From Pseudomonadota bacterium (GTDB lineage Bacteria > Pseudomonadota > Gammaproteobacteria > Burkholderiales > Sulfuriferulaceae): a DNA stretch of 64,000 nucleotides. A program made the translations under genes and the position numbers. The stretch is taken from the NCBI GenBank assembly GCA_021845925.1, contig JAJZUW010000002.1, forward strand, positions 83,529 through 147,528. Reading direction: 5' to 3'. This document shows, piece after piece, positions 41,544-51,254 of the stretch. Under the pieces are notes generated by a model, which saw only the letters and a list, made by a program, of their open reading frames with translations, did not search any database and was not told the origin of the DNA. The stretch's first letter is position 1. Every line of letters begins with the position of its first letter.

Positions 41544-42587
41544 ATGGAGTCAGTCAACGCGCAATTTGCCGGGCTGGAATGGTTGGCAACTGCTGTGCTT
41601 GCGCTCGATCAGGAGCGGCGAGTGCGTTATATCAATCCGGCAGGTGAAAACCTGCTGGCAACCAGTTCGGGTCTGGTGGTCGGCTTGCCGCTGGATGCCT
41701 TGTTTCCGCAATCGTCCCAGTTGCATGCCGCGCTGGATTATGCACTTGGACAGAACGCCAGCTTTACCGAGCATGAACTGGTGCTGCACATGGGCGCCAG
41801 TCAGTTGCAGTTGAGTGCGACGTTTTCTGCGGTGGAAATGGCGGCCGGATTTGCATATGTGATCGAGTTCCAGCCCATGAACCAGCAACTGAAGGTGGTG
41901 CGCGACGAACATCGCCTGCTGCAACAGCAGGCCAATCGGGAGCTGGTGCGCAATCTGGCCCATGAAATCAAGAATCCGCTGGGCGGCATTCGTGGCGCTG
42001 CTCAATTGCTGGAACACGAACTGTCTTTTGATACGCGCGAATACACCCGGGTGATCATCCAGGAAGCAGATCGTCTGCAATCGCTGATGGATCGTTTGCT
42101 GACGCCACATCGTCTGCCCAAGATCGGGCCGCTCAACATTCATGAAGTGCTGGAACGGGTGCGCAGCGTGACGCTGGCAGAAACGCCACGCGGATTGCAG
42201 ATCCGGCGCGATTACGATATCAGCATTCCAGACGTGGTCGGCGATCGGGAACAGCTGATACAGGTATTCCTCAATATCGTGCGCAATGCGGTTCAGGCCC
42301 TTAAGGGAAGAGGCAATGTTGTCCTTCGCACCAGAGTGGTGCGGCAGGTGACGCTGGCCATGAAGCGATATCCACTGGCAGTCCAGGTGCAGGTGATTGA
42401 CGACGGCCCCGGCATTCCGGAGTCGATACGGGAACGCATCTTTTTTCCGCTGGTGTCGGGACGAGAGGGCGGTAGCGGTCTCGGATTGACGCTCGCGCAG
42501 ACCTTCGTGCAGCAGCATCACGGCACGATCGATGTGGAAAGCCGTCCCGGTCGTACGGTATTCGTGATCTCGCTGCCATTGGGGTAG
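41544..42587 (+). CDS. ntrB: nitrogen regulation sensor kinase/phosphatase NtrB
   Basis: This 347-residue soluble kinase has a PAS domain (~residues 5-115), the HisKA H-box NLAHEIKNPLGGIRGAAQLLE with phospho-accepting His (~140), then HATPase motifs: QVFLNIVRNAVQAL (N), DDGPGIPE (G1), IFFPLVSGREGGSGLGLTLAQ (F and G2). It phosphorylates or dephosphorylates NtrC under control of PII, which is not encoded in this window. The ATG at 41544 has GGAAGGTGG just upstream, so I reject the longer in-frame upstream reading. ntrC follows after 31 bases. Confidence 0.95.
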   Translation: MESVNAQFAGLEWLATAVLALDQERRVRYINPAGENLLATSSGLVVGLPLDALFPQSSQLHAALDYALGQNASFTEHELVLHMGASQLQLSATFSAVEMAAGFAYVIEFQPMNQQLKVVRDEHRLLQQQANRELVRNLAHEIKNPLGGIRGAAQLLEHELSFDTREYTRVIIQEADRLQSLMDRLLTPHRLPKIGPLNIHEVLERVRSVTLAETPRGLQIRRDYDISIPDVVGDREQLIQVFLNIVRNAVQALKGRGNVVLRTRVVRQVTLAMKRYPLAVQVQVIDDGPGIPESIRERIFFPLVSGREGGSGLGLTLAQTFVQQHHGTIDVESRPGRTVFVISLPLG

Positions 42588-42618
42588 CTGGGCCATCCAA
42601 TAAAATCAAGGTGATGTT

Positions 42619-44040
42619 ATGTTAAAACCTGTCTGGATCATTGATGATGATCGTTCCATCCGCTGGGTCTTCGAAAAGGCATTGCAGCGGGAAGGCATTG
42701 CCTTTGACAGTTTTTCTTCGGTGTCCGAAGTGGAGGCTGCGCTGATCCACAGTCAGCCACAGGTGGTGGTGAGTGACATCCACATGCCCGGTGGTTCCGG
42801 ACTGGACCTGTTGCAACAACTGGTCAGCCGTTATCCGCGCGTGCCGGTGATCATCATGACGGCTTATTCTGACCTGGAATCTGCTGTGGCGGCATTCCAG
42901 GGTGGCGCGTTCGAATATCTGCCGAAGCCGTTCGATGTCGATCAGGCGGTTGAGCTGATCCGGCGCGCAATTGATGAAAGTCTGCGGGTGGAAGATGCCT
43001 CCGATGCGGCAACGCTGGATGCCGTGCCGGAAATGCTGGGCCAGGCACCGGCAATGCAGGATGTGTTCCGGGCGATCGGGCGGCTGTCGCAATCGCATGC
43101 CACTGTGCTGATTACCGGCGAATCGGGCACTGGCAAAGAGCTGGTGGCGGCGGCATTGCACCGGCACAGCCTGCGTGCTGGGCGCCCGTTCATTGCGCTG
43201 AATACGGCAGCCATCCCACGCGATCTGCTTGAATCCGAACTGTTCGGGCATGAACGCGGTGCCTTTACTGGTGCCGCCGCACAACGGCGAGGGCGTTTCG
43301 AGCAGGCAGATGGAGGCACGCTGTTTCTGGATGAAATTGGCGACATGCCGGCCGAATTGCAGACTCGCTTGCTGCGCGTGCTGGCGGATGGTCAGTTTTA
43401 TCGCGTTGGTGGGCACCAGCCGGTCAAGGTGAATGTGCGCGTCATCGCTGCTACCCACCAGGACCTCGAATCACGCGTCAAGGCGGGACTGTTTCGTGAA
43501 GATCTGTATCACCGCTTGAATGTGATCCGTCTGCGTTTGCCTCCCCTGCGCGAGCGTAGCGAAGACATACCGCTGCTGGCACGGCATTTTCTGCAAAAAA
43601 GCGCCCGTGAACAGGGGGTGGAACCCAAACGGCTGACAGAAGCTGCGCTGCGTTACCTGAGCCAGTTTTCCTGGAGCGGCAATGTGCGCCAGCTGGAAAA
43701 CGTTTGCCACTGGTTAACCATCATGGCACCGGGAAACAGTGTAGATGTGTCTGATTTGCCGGCCGAAATTCTGAATTCGGCACCCATTTCCTCCGCGCAG
43801 ACGGAGTGGCATGTGGCGCTGGCCGAAACCGCTGCAGCTGCGCTGAAGCGTGGCGAAACCGGCATTATGGACGGATTGACGCGAACGTTTGAAAAAACCC
43901 TGCTCGGCGTGGCCCTTCACCATACCGGTGGACGCCGGATCGAAGCTGCAGGATTGCTGGGGCTTGGACGAAATACCCTGACCCGCAAGATACAGGAGCT
44001 GGGTATGGAAGATACGCTGGCCGGTGGAAAACCGACCTGA
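42619..44040 (+). CDS. ntrC: nitrogen regulation response regulator NtrC
   Basis: This 473-residue sigma-54 activator has a receiver domain with IIDDDRSIR at the start, phospho-Asp in VVSDIHMPGGSG and Lys in YLPKPFD. The AAA+ domain has Walker A GESGTGKELVA, GAFTGA, Walker B GGTLFLDEIGDM and RLNVIRLRLPPLRERSEDI. The C-terminal Fis-type HTH contains GGRRIEAAGLLGLGRNTLTRKI. It activates glnA and other nitrogen-scavenging promoters when phosphorylated by NtrB. The DNA boxes upstream of glnA are its likely local targets. Convergent with purC, with ten bases between the stops. Confidence 0.95.
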   Translation: MLKPVWIIDDDRSIRWVFEKALQREGIAFDSFSSVSEVEAALIHSQPQVVVSDIHMPGGSGLDLLQQLVSRYPRVPVIIMTAYSDLESAVAAFQGGAFEYLPKPFDVDQAVELIRRAIDESLRVEDASDAATLDAVPEMLGQAPAMQDVFRAIGRLSQSHATVLITGESGTGKELVAAALHRHSLRAGRPFIALNTAAIPRDLLESELFGHERGAFTGAAAQRRGRFEQADGGTLFLDEIGDMPAELQTRLLRVLADGQFYRVGGHQPVKVNVRVIAATHQDLESRVKAGLFREDLYHRLNVIRLRLPPLRERSEDIPLLARHFLQKSAREQGVEPKRLTEAALRYLSQFSWSGNVRQLENVCHWLTIMAPGNSVDVSDLPAEILNSAPISSAQTEWHVALAETAAAALKRGETGIMDGLTRTFEKTLLGVALHHTGGRRIEAAGLLGLGRNTLTRKIQELGMEDTLAGGKPT

Positions 44041-44056
44041 CTGTTTCCGGTCAGGT
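44035..44056. terminator. short stem-loop across the ntrC/purC stop codons
   Basis: ACCTGAC at 44035-44041 pairs with GTCAGGT at 44050-44056 across an eight-base loop. Both convergent genes end inside it. It has no T run, so any termination activity would be modest. Confidence 0.3.
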
Positions 44057-44938
44057 GGCGCTAGTCAGAATGCGTACGGCTTCCCGGTATTTGGCCGAGG
44101 TTCTGGCAATGATGTCGTCCGGAAGAGTGGGTGCCGGTGGCTGTTTGTTCCAGCCGGAGGCTTCCAGCCAGTCACGGACGAACTGTTTGTCAAAACTGGG
44201 CGGGTTTTCGCCAGGCACATATTGCGCCAGAGGCCAGAAGCGTGATGAATCCGGAGTGAGTACTTCATCAATCAGGTGCAGCTGGTTCTGGTCATCCAGG
44301 CCGAATTCGAATTTGGTATCGGCGATGATGATGCCGCGGGCGAGAGCAAGTTCCGCCGCAGTCTGGTACAGTTTCAGGCTGGCATCGCGCACCCGGGCTG
44401 CCATGTCGTTGCCAAGCAGGCGGCAGGTTTGCGCGAAATCGATATTTTCGTCATGTTCACCCACCGCAGCTTTGGTGGATGGGGTAAAGATAGGCTCTGG
44501 CAGCCGGTCGGCCAGTTTCAGTCCGTCCGGCAGGTCGATGCCGCAGATGCTCCGGCTGGTCCGGTATTCTTTCCAGCCCGAACCGACCAGATAACCGCGC
44601 ACCACCGCCTCGACCGGCAAGGGACGCAGACGTTTGACCACCAGGGCGCGTCCGCTGACCTGACTGATTTCATCTGGCCTGACGACACTTTCCGGCGCAT
44701 CGCCTGTCAGATGGTTGGGGATCAGGTGCGCCAGTTGCGCAAACCAGAACAGGGAGATTTCGGTCAGCATCTTGCCCTTGTCGGGAATCGGCGTGGGCAG
44801 GATGACATCGAAGGCCGATAGCCGGTCTGTCGCAACCATCAGCAGGCGTTTGTCATCGATGGCGTACAGATCGCGTACTTTGCCACGTGAAAGCAGTTGC
44901 AGGGACGGAATGCGGGATTCGGCGAGCGCGTCGGTCAT
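44051..44938 (-). CDS. purC: phosphoribosylaminoimidazole-succinocarboxamide synthase (SAICAR synthetase)
   Basis: This 295-residue enzyme joins CAIR and aspartate with ATP in purine synthesis. Motifs: [31 protein letters not shown] at the start, [27 protein letters not shown]...GEHDENI (the SAICAR synthetase signature), ADTKFEFG, and [15 protein letters not shown]. It is the long eukaryote/betaproteobacterial form. The start ATG at 44938 gives the family N-terminus; a TTG nine codons upstream is less likely. A TATAAT lies at 44976-44971 on the minus strand. Confidence 0.95.
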   Translation of the reverse strand: MTDALAESRIPSLQLLSRGKVRDLYAIDDKRLLMVATDRLSAFDVILPTPIPDKGKMLTEISLFWFAQLAHLIPNHLTGDAPESVVRPDEISQVSGRALVVKRLRPLPVEAVVRGYLVGSGWKEYRTSRSICGIDLPDGLKLADRLPEPIFTPSTKAAVGEHDENIDFAQTCRLLGNDMAARVRDASLKLYQTAAELALARGIIIADTKFEFGLDDQNQLHLIDEVLTPDSSRFWPLAQYVPGENPPSFDKQFVRDWLEASGWNKQPPAPTLPDDIIARTSAKYREAVRILTSAT

Positions 44939-44970
44939 CTGGAAAATCCGGTGGAGTCTGTGCAAACCGC

Positions 44971-44976
44971 ATTATA
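44971..44976 (-). promoter_or_regulatory. -10 element candidate of purC
   Basis: A perfect TATAAT on the minus strand ends 32 bases before the purC ATG. No good -35 hexamer is visible at the right distance, so activation or an extended -10 may be involved. Confidence 0.35.
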
Positions 44977-45093
44977 TAGGAGCCCGCGCCTGATCCGCCA
45001 TGCAATGCACCATGTCCCTGTCGGCTGGCTGCTCAATGCAACACTGTTTTGCGGTAGAATGATGGTTGTTGTAATTCTGGTGACGGCTGTCTG

Positions 45094-46140
45094 ATGGTTG
45101 CGGATTCGGAAAAAATTTCATTGTCTTATCGTGACGCTGGCGTGGATATCGATGCCGGCGACAGCCTGGTCGAACGTATCAAGCCCTGGGCCCGGCGTAC
45201 GCTGCGTCCGGAAGTGCTGGGTGGTATCGGCGGTTTTGGTGCGCTGACGCGCATTCCGGCGGGCTATCGCGAACCGGTGCTGGTGTCCGGTACTGATGGT
45301 GTGGGCACCAAGCTCAAGCTGGCATTCGAATTGCAGAAGCATGATACGGTTGGGATCGACCTGGTGGCCATGAGTGTGAATGACATTCTGGTTCAGGGCG
45401 CAGAGCCGCTGTTTTTTCTGGATTATTTTGCCTGCGGAAAGCTGGATGTCGATGTGGCCGAACAGGTCATTCGCGGCATTGCCGCTGGTTGCGAACAGGC
45501 TGGCTGTGCATTGACCGGTGGCGAGACCGCCGAAATGCCGGGCATGTATCCTGCCGGAGAATATGACCTGGCCGGCTTTGCTGTCGGTGTGGTCGAACAG
45601 AAAGACATCCTTGACGGGTCGCAGATCGGGGCGGGCGATGTGCTGCTGGGGCTGGCATCCAGTGGTGCACATTCCAATGGGTATTCGCTGATTCGCAAGA
45701 TCGTCGCGCGCGAGCAGGTGGATTTCGCTGCCGATTTTCATGGCCGCTCATTTGGCGACGTGCTGATGACGCCGACGCGGATTTATGTCAAACCGTTGCT
45801 GCAACTCATCCGCAGCGGCTTGGTGCGTGGGCTTGCCCATATCACGGGTGGCGGATTGATTGGGAATGTGCCGCGTGTATTGCCGGCAGGCACGGCTGCA
45901 CGTATTGATGCCCGCAGCTGGACGTTGCCACCGCTTTTTGCCTGGTTGCAGGACAAGGGTGGTGTCAGTCACGAAGAAATGCACCGCACGTTCAATTGCG
46001 GTATTGGCATGGTGGTGGTCGTGGCAGCGGCGGATGCCGAAGCAGCCATGACACAGTTGCAGGCGGCCGGAGAAACCGTCTACCGGATCGGCGAGATTGT
46101 GGCGCATCCGGGTGAGCCGGTTGTGCTGATGGATTTTTGA
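45094..46140 (+). CDS. purM: phosphoribosylformylglycinamidine cyclo-ligase (AIR synthetase)
   Basis: This 348-residue enzyme closes the imidazole ring of AIR with ATP. It has the opening [22 protein letters not shown], the P-loop-like [50 protein letters not shown], the [11 protein letters not shown] block, and the [16 protein letters not shown] segment. Length and order are standard. It is divergent from purC, separated by 155 bases. An iron-trafficking gene follows 12 bases later. Confidence 0.96.
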   Translation: MVADSEKISLSYRDAGVDIDAGDSLVERIKPWARRTLRPEVLGGIGGFGALTRIPAGYREPVLVSGTDGVGTKLKLAFELQKHDTVGIDLVAMSVNDILVQGAEPLFFLDYFACGKLDVDVAEQVIRGIAAGCEQAGCALTGGETAEMPGMYPAGEYDLAGFAVGVVEQKDILDGSQIGAGDVLLGLASSGAHSNGYSLIRKIVAREQVDFAADFHGRSFGDVLMTPTRIYVKPLLQLIRSGLVRGLAHITGGGLIGNVPRVLPAGTAARIDARSWTLPPLFAWLQDKGGVSHEEMHRTFNCGIGMVVVVAAADAEAAMTQLQAAGETVYRIGEIVAHPGEPVVLMDF

Positions 46141-46152
46141 GAAAGGCTTGAG

Positions 46153-46428
46153 ATGGCAAGAATGGTCAATTGCATCAAACTGGGTCGTGAGGCAGAAGGG
46201 CTGGATTTCCCACCTCTGCCTGGTGAAATGGGACAACGTCTGTACGCCAGCGTGTCGAAAGAGGCGTGGGCTGGCTGGCTGCGCCAGCAGACCATGCTGG
46301 TTAACGAACACCGGTTGAACCTTGCGGATGCGCACGCCCGCAAGTACCTGATGGAACAGGTGGAACGCTACTTTTTTGGTGATGGTGGTGACCATGTGGC
46401 CGGCTACGTTCCGGTCGGGGACAAGTGA
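46153..46428 (+). CDS. yggX: Fe(II)-trafficking/oxidative damage protection protein YggX family
   Basis: This 91-residue cytosolic protein reads [28 protein letters not shown], then [42 protein letters not shown], the full YggX pattern with the conserved Cys near the N-terminus. The family protects iron-sulfur enzymes against oxidative damage and helps move iron. It follows purM closely, so it is probably cotranscribed, and leads into a PCuAC copper protein gene. Confidence 0.93.
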   Translation: MARMVNCIKLGREAEGLDFPPLPGEMGQRLYASVSKEAWAGWLRQQTMLVNEHRLNLADAHARKYLMEQVERYFFGDGGDHVAGYVPVGDK

Positions 46429-46436
46429 GTTCCGCC

Positions 46437-46943
46437 ATGACCATGCCGTTACGCGTGCTGGTTTTTCTCGCTGGCCTGGGAGCAGGCCAGTTTGCCCTGG
46501 CTGCCGGGGTGACGGTGGACAATGCCTGGGTTCGTTTGCCGGTGCCCGGCCAGTCTGTGGCGGGTGCCTACATGACCCTGCAAAGTCCGGTGGATGCCGC
46601 GCTGGTGGGTGTATCGAGTCCGGTGGCGGCTCAGGCGGAGTTGCACCTGATGGGCATCGACAGCAGCGGGGTGATGCACATGCAGCCAGTGGCCCGTCTG
46701 GCCCTGCCTGCGGGCAAAGCGGTCAGGCTGGCGCCAGGAGGCTACCATATCATGCTGGAACAGCTGCGGCAGCCGTTGCACGCTGGCCAGAAGGTTCCAC
46801 TGGAATTGCTGGTGGAAACTGCCGATCACCAGACCGAGCATGTGACGGTGATGGCCGATGTGCTCGGTTTTGGCAGTCAGCCGGCAGGTCCGGTGCATCC
46901 CGGCATGCCCGGCGGTTTCGGTGGCATGAGCAATCTGCACTGA
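46437..46943 (+). CDS. periplasmic copper chaperone PCu(A)C family
   Basis: This protein of about 168 residues has a signal peptide ([24 protein letters not shown]) and a single DUF461/PCuAC cupredoxin-like domain: [22 protein letters not shown], the ligand region [19 protein letters not shown] and [13 protein letters not shown]. This matches the family's H-x-M and M...H-x-M copper(I) ligands. The family delivers copper to cytochrome oxidase. A Met/Gly/Pro/His tail follows ([15 protein letters not shown]). The ATG at 46437 is my choice; an in-frame GTG at 46425 overlapping the yggX stop is the alternative. Confidence 0.87.
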   Translation: MTMPLRVLVFLAGLGAGQFALAAGVTVDNAWVRLPVPGQSVAGAYMTLQSPVDAALVGVSSPVAAQAELHLMGIDSSGVMHMQPVARLALPAGKAVRLAPGGYHIMLEQLRQPLHAGQKVPLELLVETADHQTEHVTVMADVLGFGSQPAGPVHPGMPGGFGGMSNLH

Positions 46944-46995
46944 AGCCTGTGATGATGCGGGATCTGTGTCCGGCACATGTCTGGCGGATGAAATC

Positions 46996-48318
46996 GTGAA
47001 AAAAGTCTATATCAAAACCTTTGGTTGCCAGATGAACGAGTACGATTCGGCCAAAATGGCCGACGTGCTGCGTGAAGCAGAAGGCACTGAACCCACTGAT
47101 GATCCTGCCGAGGCGGACGTCATTCTGTTCAATACCTGTTCCGTGCGCGAAAAGGCGCAGGAAAAGGTGTTTTCCGATCTGGGGCGGGTGCGTGCGCTGA
47201 AGCAGGCCAAACCGGATCTCATTATCGGAGTCGGTGGTTGTGTCGCCAGCCAGGAAGGTGCCCATATCGTTGACCGTGCACCTTACGTCGATGTGGTGTT
47301 CGGACCGCAGACGTTGCACCGTCTGCCCGACCTGATCCGGCAGCGGCGCCAGAGTGGGCGTCCACAGCTTGACTTGAGTTTCCCGGAAATCGAAAAATTC
47401 GACCATCTGCCGCCACCAAGACGTGAAGGTGTTTCGGCGTTTGTTTCGGTCATGGAAGGCTGTTCCAAGTACTGTACGTTCTGTGTGGTGCCATATACCC
47501 GCGGTGAAGAAGTGTCCCGCCCGCTGGAAGATGTGTTGACCGAAGTGGCGACGCTGGCCATGCAGGGGGTGCGCGAGATCACGTTGCTGGGCCAGAATGT
47601 CAATGCCTGGCGTGGTGTCATGGCTGACGGCGAGCAGGCTGATTTTGCCTTGCTGTTGTCCTGTGTGCACGATATTCCCGGCGTTGAACGCATTCGCTAT
47701 ACCACCAGTCATCCGCGCGAATGCAGCGACCGGCTGATCGAGGCGCATGGCAGTCTGCCCCGGCTTGCCGCGCATCTGCACTTGCCGGTGCAATGCGGAT
47801 CGGATCGTGTGTTGTCGGCCATGAAACGTGGTTATACCGTGCTGGAGTACAAGTCGGTAATCCGGCGTTTGCGCAAGGCGCGTCCGGATATCAGCATTTC
47901 TTCCGATTTCATTGTTGGTTTTCCGGGTGAGACCGAAGCGGATTTTCAGGCGACGCTAGATCTGGTGGACAGCATCGGTTTCGATATTTCGTACAGTTTT
48001 GTTTACAGCCGGCGTCCTGGCACACCGGCAGCCGACCTGCCGGATGATGTGCCGGCAGCCGAAAAGCAGCAGCGTCTGTTCCGCCTGCAGGAGGCGCTGG
48101 AACGGGGAGTGGCTGCGGTTGGCCAGCAGATGCTGGGTACCGTGCAGCGGGTACTGGTGGAAGGCGTGGCGCGGCGTGATGCGGGCGAACTGCTCGGACG
48201 CAGCGCAAACAACCGGATTGTCAATTTTGCCGGTGATCCGGCGCTGATTGGCCAGTTTGTGGATGTCCGGGTACAGGAAGCCGGACCGCATCTGTTGCGT
48301 GGCGAGTTGCTGACATGA
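46996..48318 (+). CDS. miaB: tRNA-2-methylthio-N6-dimethylallyladenosine synthase MiaB
   Basis: This 440-residue radical SAM methylthiotransferase acts on A37 of tRNAs reading UNN codons. It has the N-terminal UPF0004 domain with three cluster cysteines ([25 protein letters not shown]), then the radical SAM motif CSKYCTFC and [12 protein letters not shown], and a C-terminal TRAM domain. The start is GTG at 46996, giving the family N-terminus [14 protein letters not shown]; another in-frame GTG lies 10 codons earlier and no ATG fits. The stop overlaps the phoH ATG by four bases, heading the conserved miaB-phoH-ybeY-corC run. Confidence 0.94.
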   Translation: MKKVYIKTFGCQMNEYDSAKMADVLREAEGTEPTDDPAEADVILFNTCSVREKAQEKVFSDLGRVRALKQAKPDLIIGVGGCVASQEGAHIVDRAPYVDVVFGPQTLHRLPDLIRQRRQSGRPQLDLSFPEIEKFDHLPPPRREGVSAFVSVMEGCSKYCTFCVVPYTRGEEVSRPLEDVLTEVATLAMQGVREITLLGQNVNAWRGVMADGEQADFALLLSCVHDIPGVERIRYTTSHPRECSDRLIEAHGSLPRLAAHLHLPVQCGSDRVLSAMKRGYTVLEYKSVIRRLRKARPDISISSDFIVGFPGETEADFQATLDLVDSIGFDISYSFVYSRRPGTPAADLPDDVPAAEKQQRLFRLQEALERGVAAVGQQMLGTVQRVLVEGVARRDAGELLGRSANNRIVNFAGDPALIGQFVDVRVQEAGPHLLRGELLT

Positions 48319-49250
48319 ACCGGCTGAGTTTTACACCGGTTGACAACCACCGGCTCGCCAATCTGTGTGGCGCGCTTGAAGAAAATCTGCGCCAGCTGGA
48401 AACGGCCCTGGACGTCACCATTGCCAGGCGTGGCGAGCAGTTTTCGATCCAGGGGAGCCCGGAGGGCGAACGCAGGGCCGCCGAACTGCTCGAACGGTTC
48501 TACAGGATGGCTGACCAGCCGGTTGATATTGAACAGGTTCAGCTGGCGCTGGTTGAGGTTGGCCAGGCGGCCACGGTGGATGTGCCTCTCAACCTGCTGA
48601 CGCGACGCAGTGACCTGCGTGGAAGAACGCCCCGGCAGAACGATTATCTGGCCCAGATCCAGGGTCATGACATCAGTTTTGGCATTGGCCCCGCTGGTAC
48701 CGGAAAGACCTTTCTGGCAGTTGCAAGCGCTGTGGACGCGCTTGAACGTGATCAGGTGCGCCGGCTGATTCTGACCCGTCCGGCGGTGGAAGCCGGTGAG
48801 CGGCTGGGTTTTCTGCCCGGTGATCTGGCTCAGAAAATTGATCCTTATCTGCGCCCGCTTTACGATGCGCTGCATGATCTGATGGGCGCAGACAAGATGT
48901 ACCGGTTGCTCGACCGGGGGGTGATCGAACTGGCACCGTTGGCGTACATGCGCGGACGCACGCTCAACCACGCGTTTGTCATTCTCGACGAGGCGCAGAA
49001 TACCACGCCGGAACAGATGAAAATGTTCCTCACCCGCATCGGTTTCGGTTCGCGCGCAGTGATTACCGGCGACATGACTCAGGTGGATCTGGCGCGTCAC
49101 CAGAAAAGTGGTTTGCAGGATGCCGCAGAAGTGCTGCGCGATGTGCGTGGTATCGGATTTACCTGGTTCCAGGCGGAAGACGTTGTGCGGCATCCCCTGG
49201 TTGCGCGGATTGTGAGTGCCTATGAACGACGCGACAGCCAGCAGGGCTGA
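48315..49250 (+). CDS. ybeZ: PhoH-like ATPase (YbeZ)
   Basis: This 311-residue P-loop ATPase has the PhoH domain with Walker [13 protein letters not shown] (~residue 125), [22 protein letters not shown], Walker [17 protein letters not shown] (~215) and TGDMTQVDL. The N-terminal ~90 residues form a KH-like RNA-binding region typical of YbeZ. It probably works with YbeY in RNA metabolism, whose gene overlaps its 3' end by 29 bases. Confidence 0.93.
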   Translation: MNRLSFTPVDNHRLANLCGALEENLRQLETALDVTIARRGEQFSIQGSPEGERRAAELLERFYRMADQPVDIEQVQLALVEVGQAATVDVPLNLLTRRSDLRGRTPRQNDYLAQIQGHDISFGIGPAGTGKTFLAVASAVDALERDQVRRLILTRPAVEAGERLGFLPGDLAQKIDPYLRPLYDALHDLMGADKMYRLLDRGVIELAPLAYMRGRTLNHAFVILDEAQNTTPEQMKMFLTRIGFGSRAVITGDMTQVDLARHQKSGLQDAAEVLRDVRGIGFTWFQAEDVVRHPLVARIVSAYERRDSQQG

Positions 49251-49713
49251 AGAACCTGTCCGGTTGCGTCCGCAACTGCGGCTTACCGTGCAGCGAGCCG
49301 TTCGCGCACCGGGTTCACCGTTACGCCCCGCGATTGTGCGTATCATGCGTGCGGCCCTGCAACGCGATGCCGAGGTGACTTTGCGCTTTGTCGGCGAGGC
49401 GGAAGGATTGTCGCTGAATCATGCCTACCGTCATCAAGATCATGCGACGAATGTGTTATCTTTTCCCTATGAAACAGAACCTGTCGTGCTCGGGGATCTG
49501 GTGATCTGTGCACCCGTGGTGGAACGGGAAGCACAGGAGCAGGGCAAGCCTTTGCTGGCCCATTATGTGCATCTGATCGTGCATGGTGTGTTGCATCTGC
49601 AGGGCCATGATCACCTGACGGACACAGATGCGGCGCAGATGGAGCAACTGGAGACAAGAATTTTGGCTGGATTGGGACTTCCCGATCCATATCGGGACAG
49701 GGAGAATTCCTGA
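49222..49713 (+). CDS. ybeY: endoribonuclease/rRNA maturation factor YbeY
   Basis: This 163-residue metalloprotein has the zinc motif HxxxHxxxxxHxDH as [15 protein letters not shown] (~residues 115-130), preceded by [16 protein letters not shown] and [12 protein letters not shown], the family core. It takes part in 16S rRNA 3'-end maturation and ribosome quality control. The ATG at 49222 lies within the end of the phoH-like gene; a GTG six bases earlier is possible. The N-terminal ~25 residues are longer than in E. coli and Arg-rich. Confidence 0.94.
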   Translation: MNDATASRAEEPVRLRPQLRLTVQRAVRAPGSPLRPAIVRIMRAALQRDAEVTLRFVGEAEGLSLNHAYRHQDHATNVLSFPYETEPVVLGDLVICAPVVEREAQEQGKPLLAHYVHLIVHGVLHLQGHDHLTDTDAAQMEQLETRILAGLGLPDPYRDRENS

Positions 49714-49715
49714 AC

Positions 49716-50543
49716 ATGGATGAAGCATCCAAACCGGGCTGGATTGAACGACTGGGTGCCTGGCTGACGCATGATGAGCCGGAAACCCGTGACGAGCTGC
49801 GGGCTGTATTGCAGGAAGCGCTGGCACACGGTCTGATGGATCGCGATGCCCTCGACATGATCTATGGCGTTCTGGATGTTTCGGAGGAGCAGGTGCGCAG
49901 GATCATGATCCCGCGTGCGCAGATGGATGTGATCGACATCAATGAACCGGTGGAAAAAATCATTCCTGTGGTCATCGAGACTGCGCACTCGCGTTTTCCG
50001 GTTATCGATCGTAACAAGGATGATGTCATCGGCATCCTGCTGGCCAAGGATCTGTTGCAATATTACGGCAACAGCAGCTTTCACCTGCGCGAAATGCTGC
50101 GTCCCGCCGTGTTTATTCCCGAATCCAAACGGTTGAATGTCCTGTTGCGCGAGTTTCGCGCCAGTCGTAACCACATGGCGATTGTCGTGGATGAATACGG
50201 TGGCGTTGCCGGCCTGGTGACCATTGAGGATGTGCTGGAACAGATCGTTGGCGAGATCGAAGATGAATACGATTTCGACGATGAAAAAGACCACATCCTG
50301 CAGGATCGTGGCGGACGTTTTCGTGTCAAGGCGCTGACTCCGCTGGAAGATTTCAACCAGGCATTTGGTACCGAATTCGAAGACGATGAGTTCGGCACTA
50401 TTGGCGGACTGGTGCTGGCGCGCTTCGGCCACATGCCAAAACGGGGCGAAACCATCCATATCGGCGACTGGCAGTTTGAAGTCATGCGGGCGGACAGCCG
50501 TCGCGTGCATACCCTGATGGTGGAAAAGAAACCAGCGGGTTGA
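49716..50543 (+). CDS. corC: HlyC/CorC family transporter-associated protein with CBS domains
   Basis: This 275-residue cytosolic protein has two CBS motifs (~residues 65-190: IMIPRAQMDVIDINEPV, FPVIDRNKDDVIGILLAKDLL, MAIVVDEYGGVAGLVTIEDVLEQIVGEIEDEYD) and a C-terminal CorC_HlyC domain with TIGGLVLARFGHMPKRGE. The family is linked to magnesium and cobalt efflux. It starts two bases after ybeY. In many proteobacteria lnt follows; here it does not, and the next genes are convergent. Confidence 0.92.
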   Translation: MDEASKPGWIERLGAWLTHDEPETRDELRAVLQEALAHGLMDRDALDMIYGVLDVSEEQVRRIMIPRAQMDVIDINEPVEKIIPVVIETAHSRFPVIDRNKDDVIGILLAKDLLQYYGNSSFHLREMLRPAVFIPESKRLNVLLREFRASRNHMAIVVDEYGGVAGLVTIEDVLEQIVGEIEDEYDFDDEKDHILQDRGGRFRVKALTPLEDFNQAFGTEFEDDEFGTIGGLVLARFGHMPKRGETIHIGDWQFEVMRADSRRVHTLMVEKKPAG

Positions 50544-50582
50544 ATGCGGGATGGGAGCGGAGCTTGCTGCACAGACCAGTCG

Positions 50583-50858
50583 TCAGGCTTCTTCGTCGTA
50601 ATACCGTTCACCGGTACCCGCGTCATAACGCACGTGCACGGTTTTGCCGGTGGCAGGATCGGTGAACACTTCTCCGGTATCTTCCAGCGGCCGATCGGGT
50701 GGTGGTTTGCGACTGTAGAACACTCTTTCGTAGACAATCGCCAGGATCAGCAGCCCGGGAATCAGGATCAGATGGATGGCCGGTACCTTGCCCAGTGCCG
50801 CCAGAACCGCGCCCAGCAGGGTGAGAATGGCCAGCAGAACCAGCGCAGCGGTTTTCAT
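50583..50858 (-). CDS. small two-TM membrane protein of unknown function
   Basis: This 91-residue protein has two hydrophobic segments (MKTAALVLLAILTLLGAVLAALG and AIHLILIPGLLILAIVYERVFY), then a polar cytoplasmic tail with PATGKTVHVRYDAGTGERYY. The start ATG overlaps the YbjQ-like gene stop by four bases, so the two are coupled. I do not recognise the family. Confidence 0.75.
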   Translation of the reverse strand: MKTAALVLLAILTLLGAVLAALGKVPAIHLILIPGLLILAIVYERVFYSRKPPPDRPLEDTGEVFTDPATGKTVHVRYDAGTGERYYDEEA

Positions 50859-51178
50859 GACAACGGCTCGGCGATCACTGCTGTGCCGTAAGCCACAATC
50901 TCGCTCATCATCTGGCCGATTTCGCTGCTGTCAAAACGCGACATGATGACCGCATTTGCCCCCATCATGCTGGCGTTTTTCACCATCCGGTCGATGGCGT
51001 GACGGCGGGCCTCTTCCAGCATCACTGTGTACTCGGTGATTTCACCGCCCAGGATTGTGCGCAACGAAGCCATGAAATTGCCGCCGATACCGCGGGATCT
51101 GACCGTCACACCATAAACCTGGCCTTTGACCTGGGTGATCCGGTAACCCGGAATGTTTTCTGTGGTCACCACTAGCAT
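50855..51178 (-). CDS. YbjQ/UPF0145 family heavy-metal-binding-type protein
   Basis: This 107-residue soluble protein reads MLVVTTENIPGYRITQVKGQVYGVTVRSRGIGGNF, then GGEITEYTVMLEEARRHAIDRMVKNASMMGANAVIMSRFDSS, the full UPF0145 pattern. The fold is a pentameric beta-alpha barrel; function is not established, although the family carries a heavy-metal-binding label. Translationally coupled with the small membrane protein downstream. Confidence 0.92.
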   Translation of the reverse strand: MLVVTTENIPGYRITQVKGQVYGVTVRSRGIGGNFMASLRTILGGEITEYTVMLEEARRHAIDRMVKNASMMGANAVIMSRFDSSEIGQMMSEIVAYGTAVIAEPLS

Positions 51179-51254
51179 GTCGTTCTCCGTTGGCAGGATG
51201 ACACCATGTTACGCCAGGTGGCGTGATTGCGGAACAGGGTATGCGCGATACAGG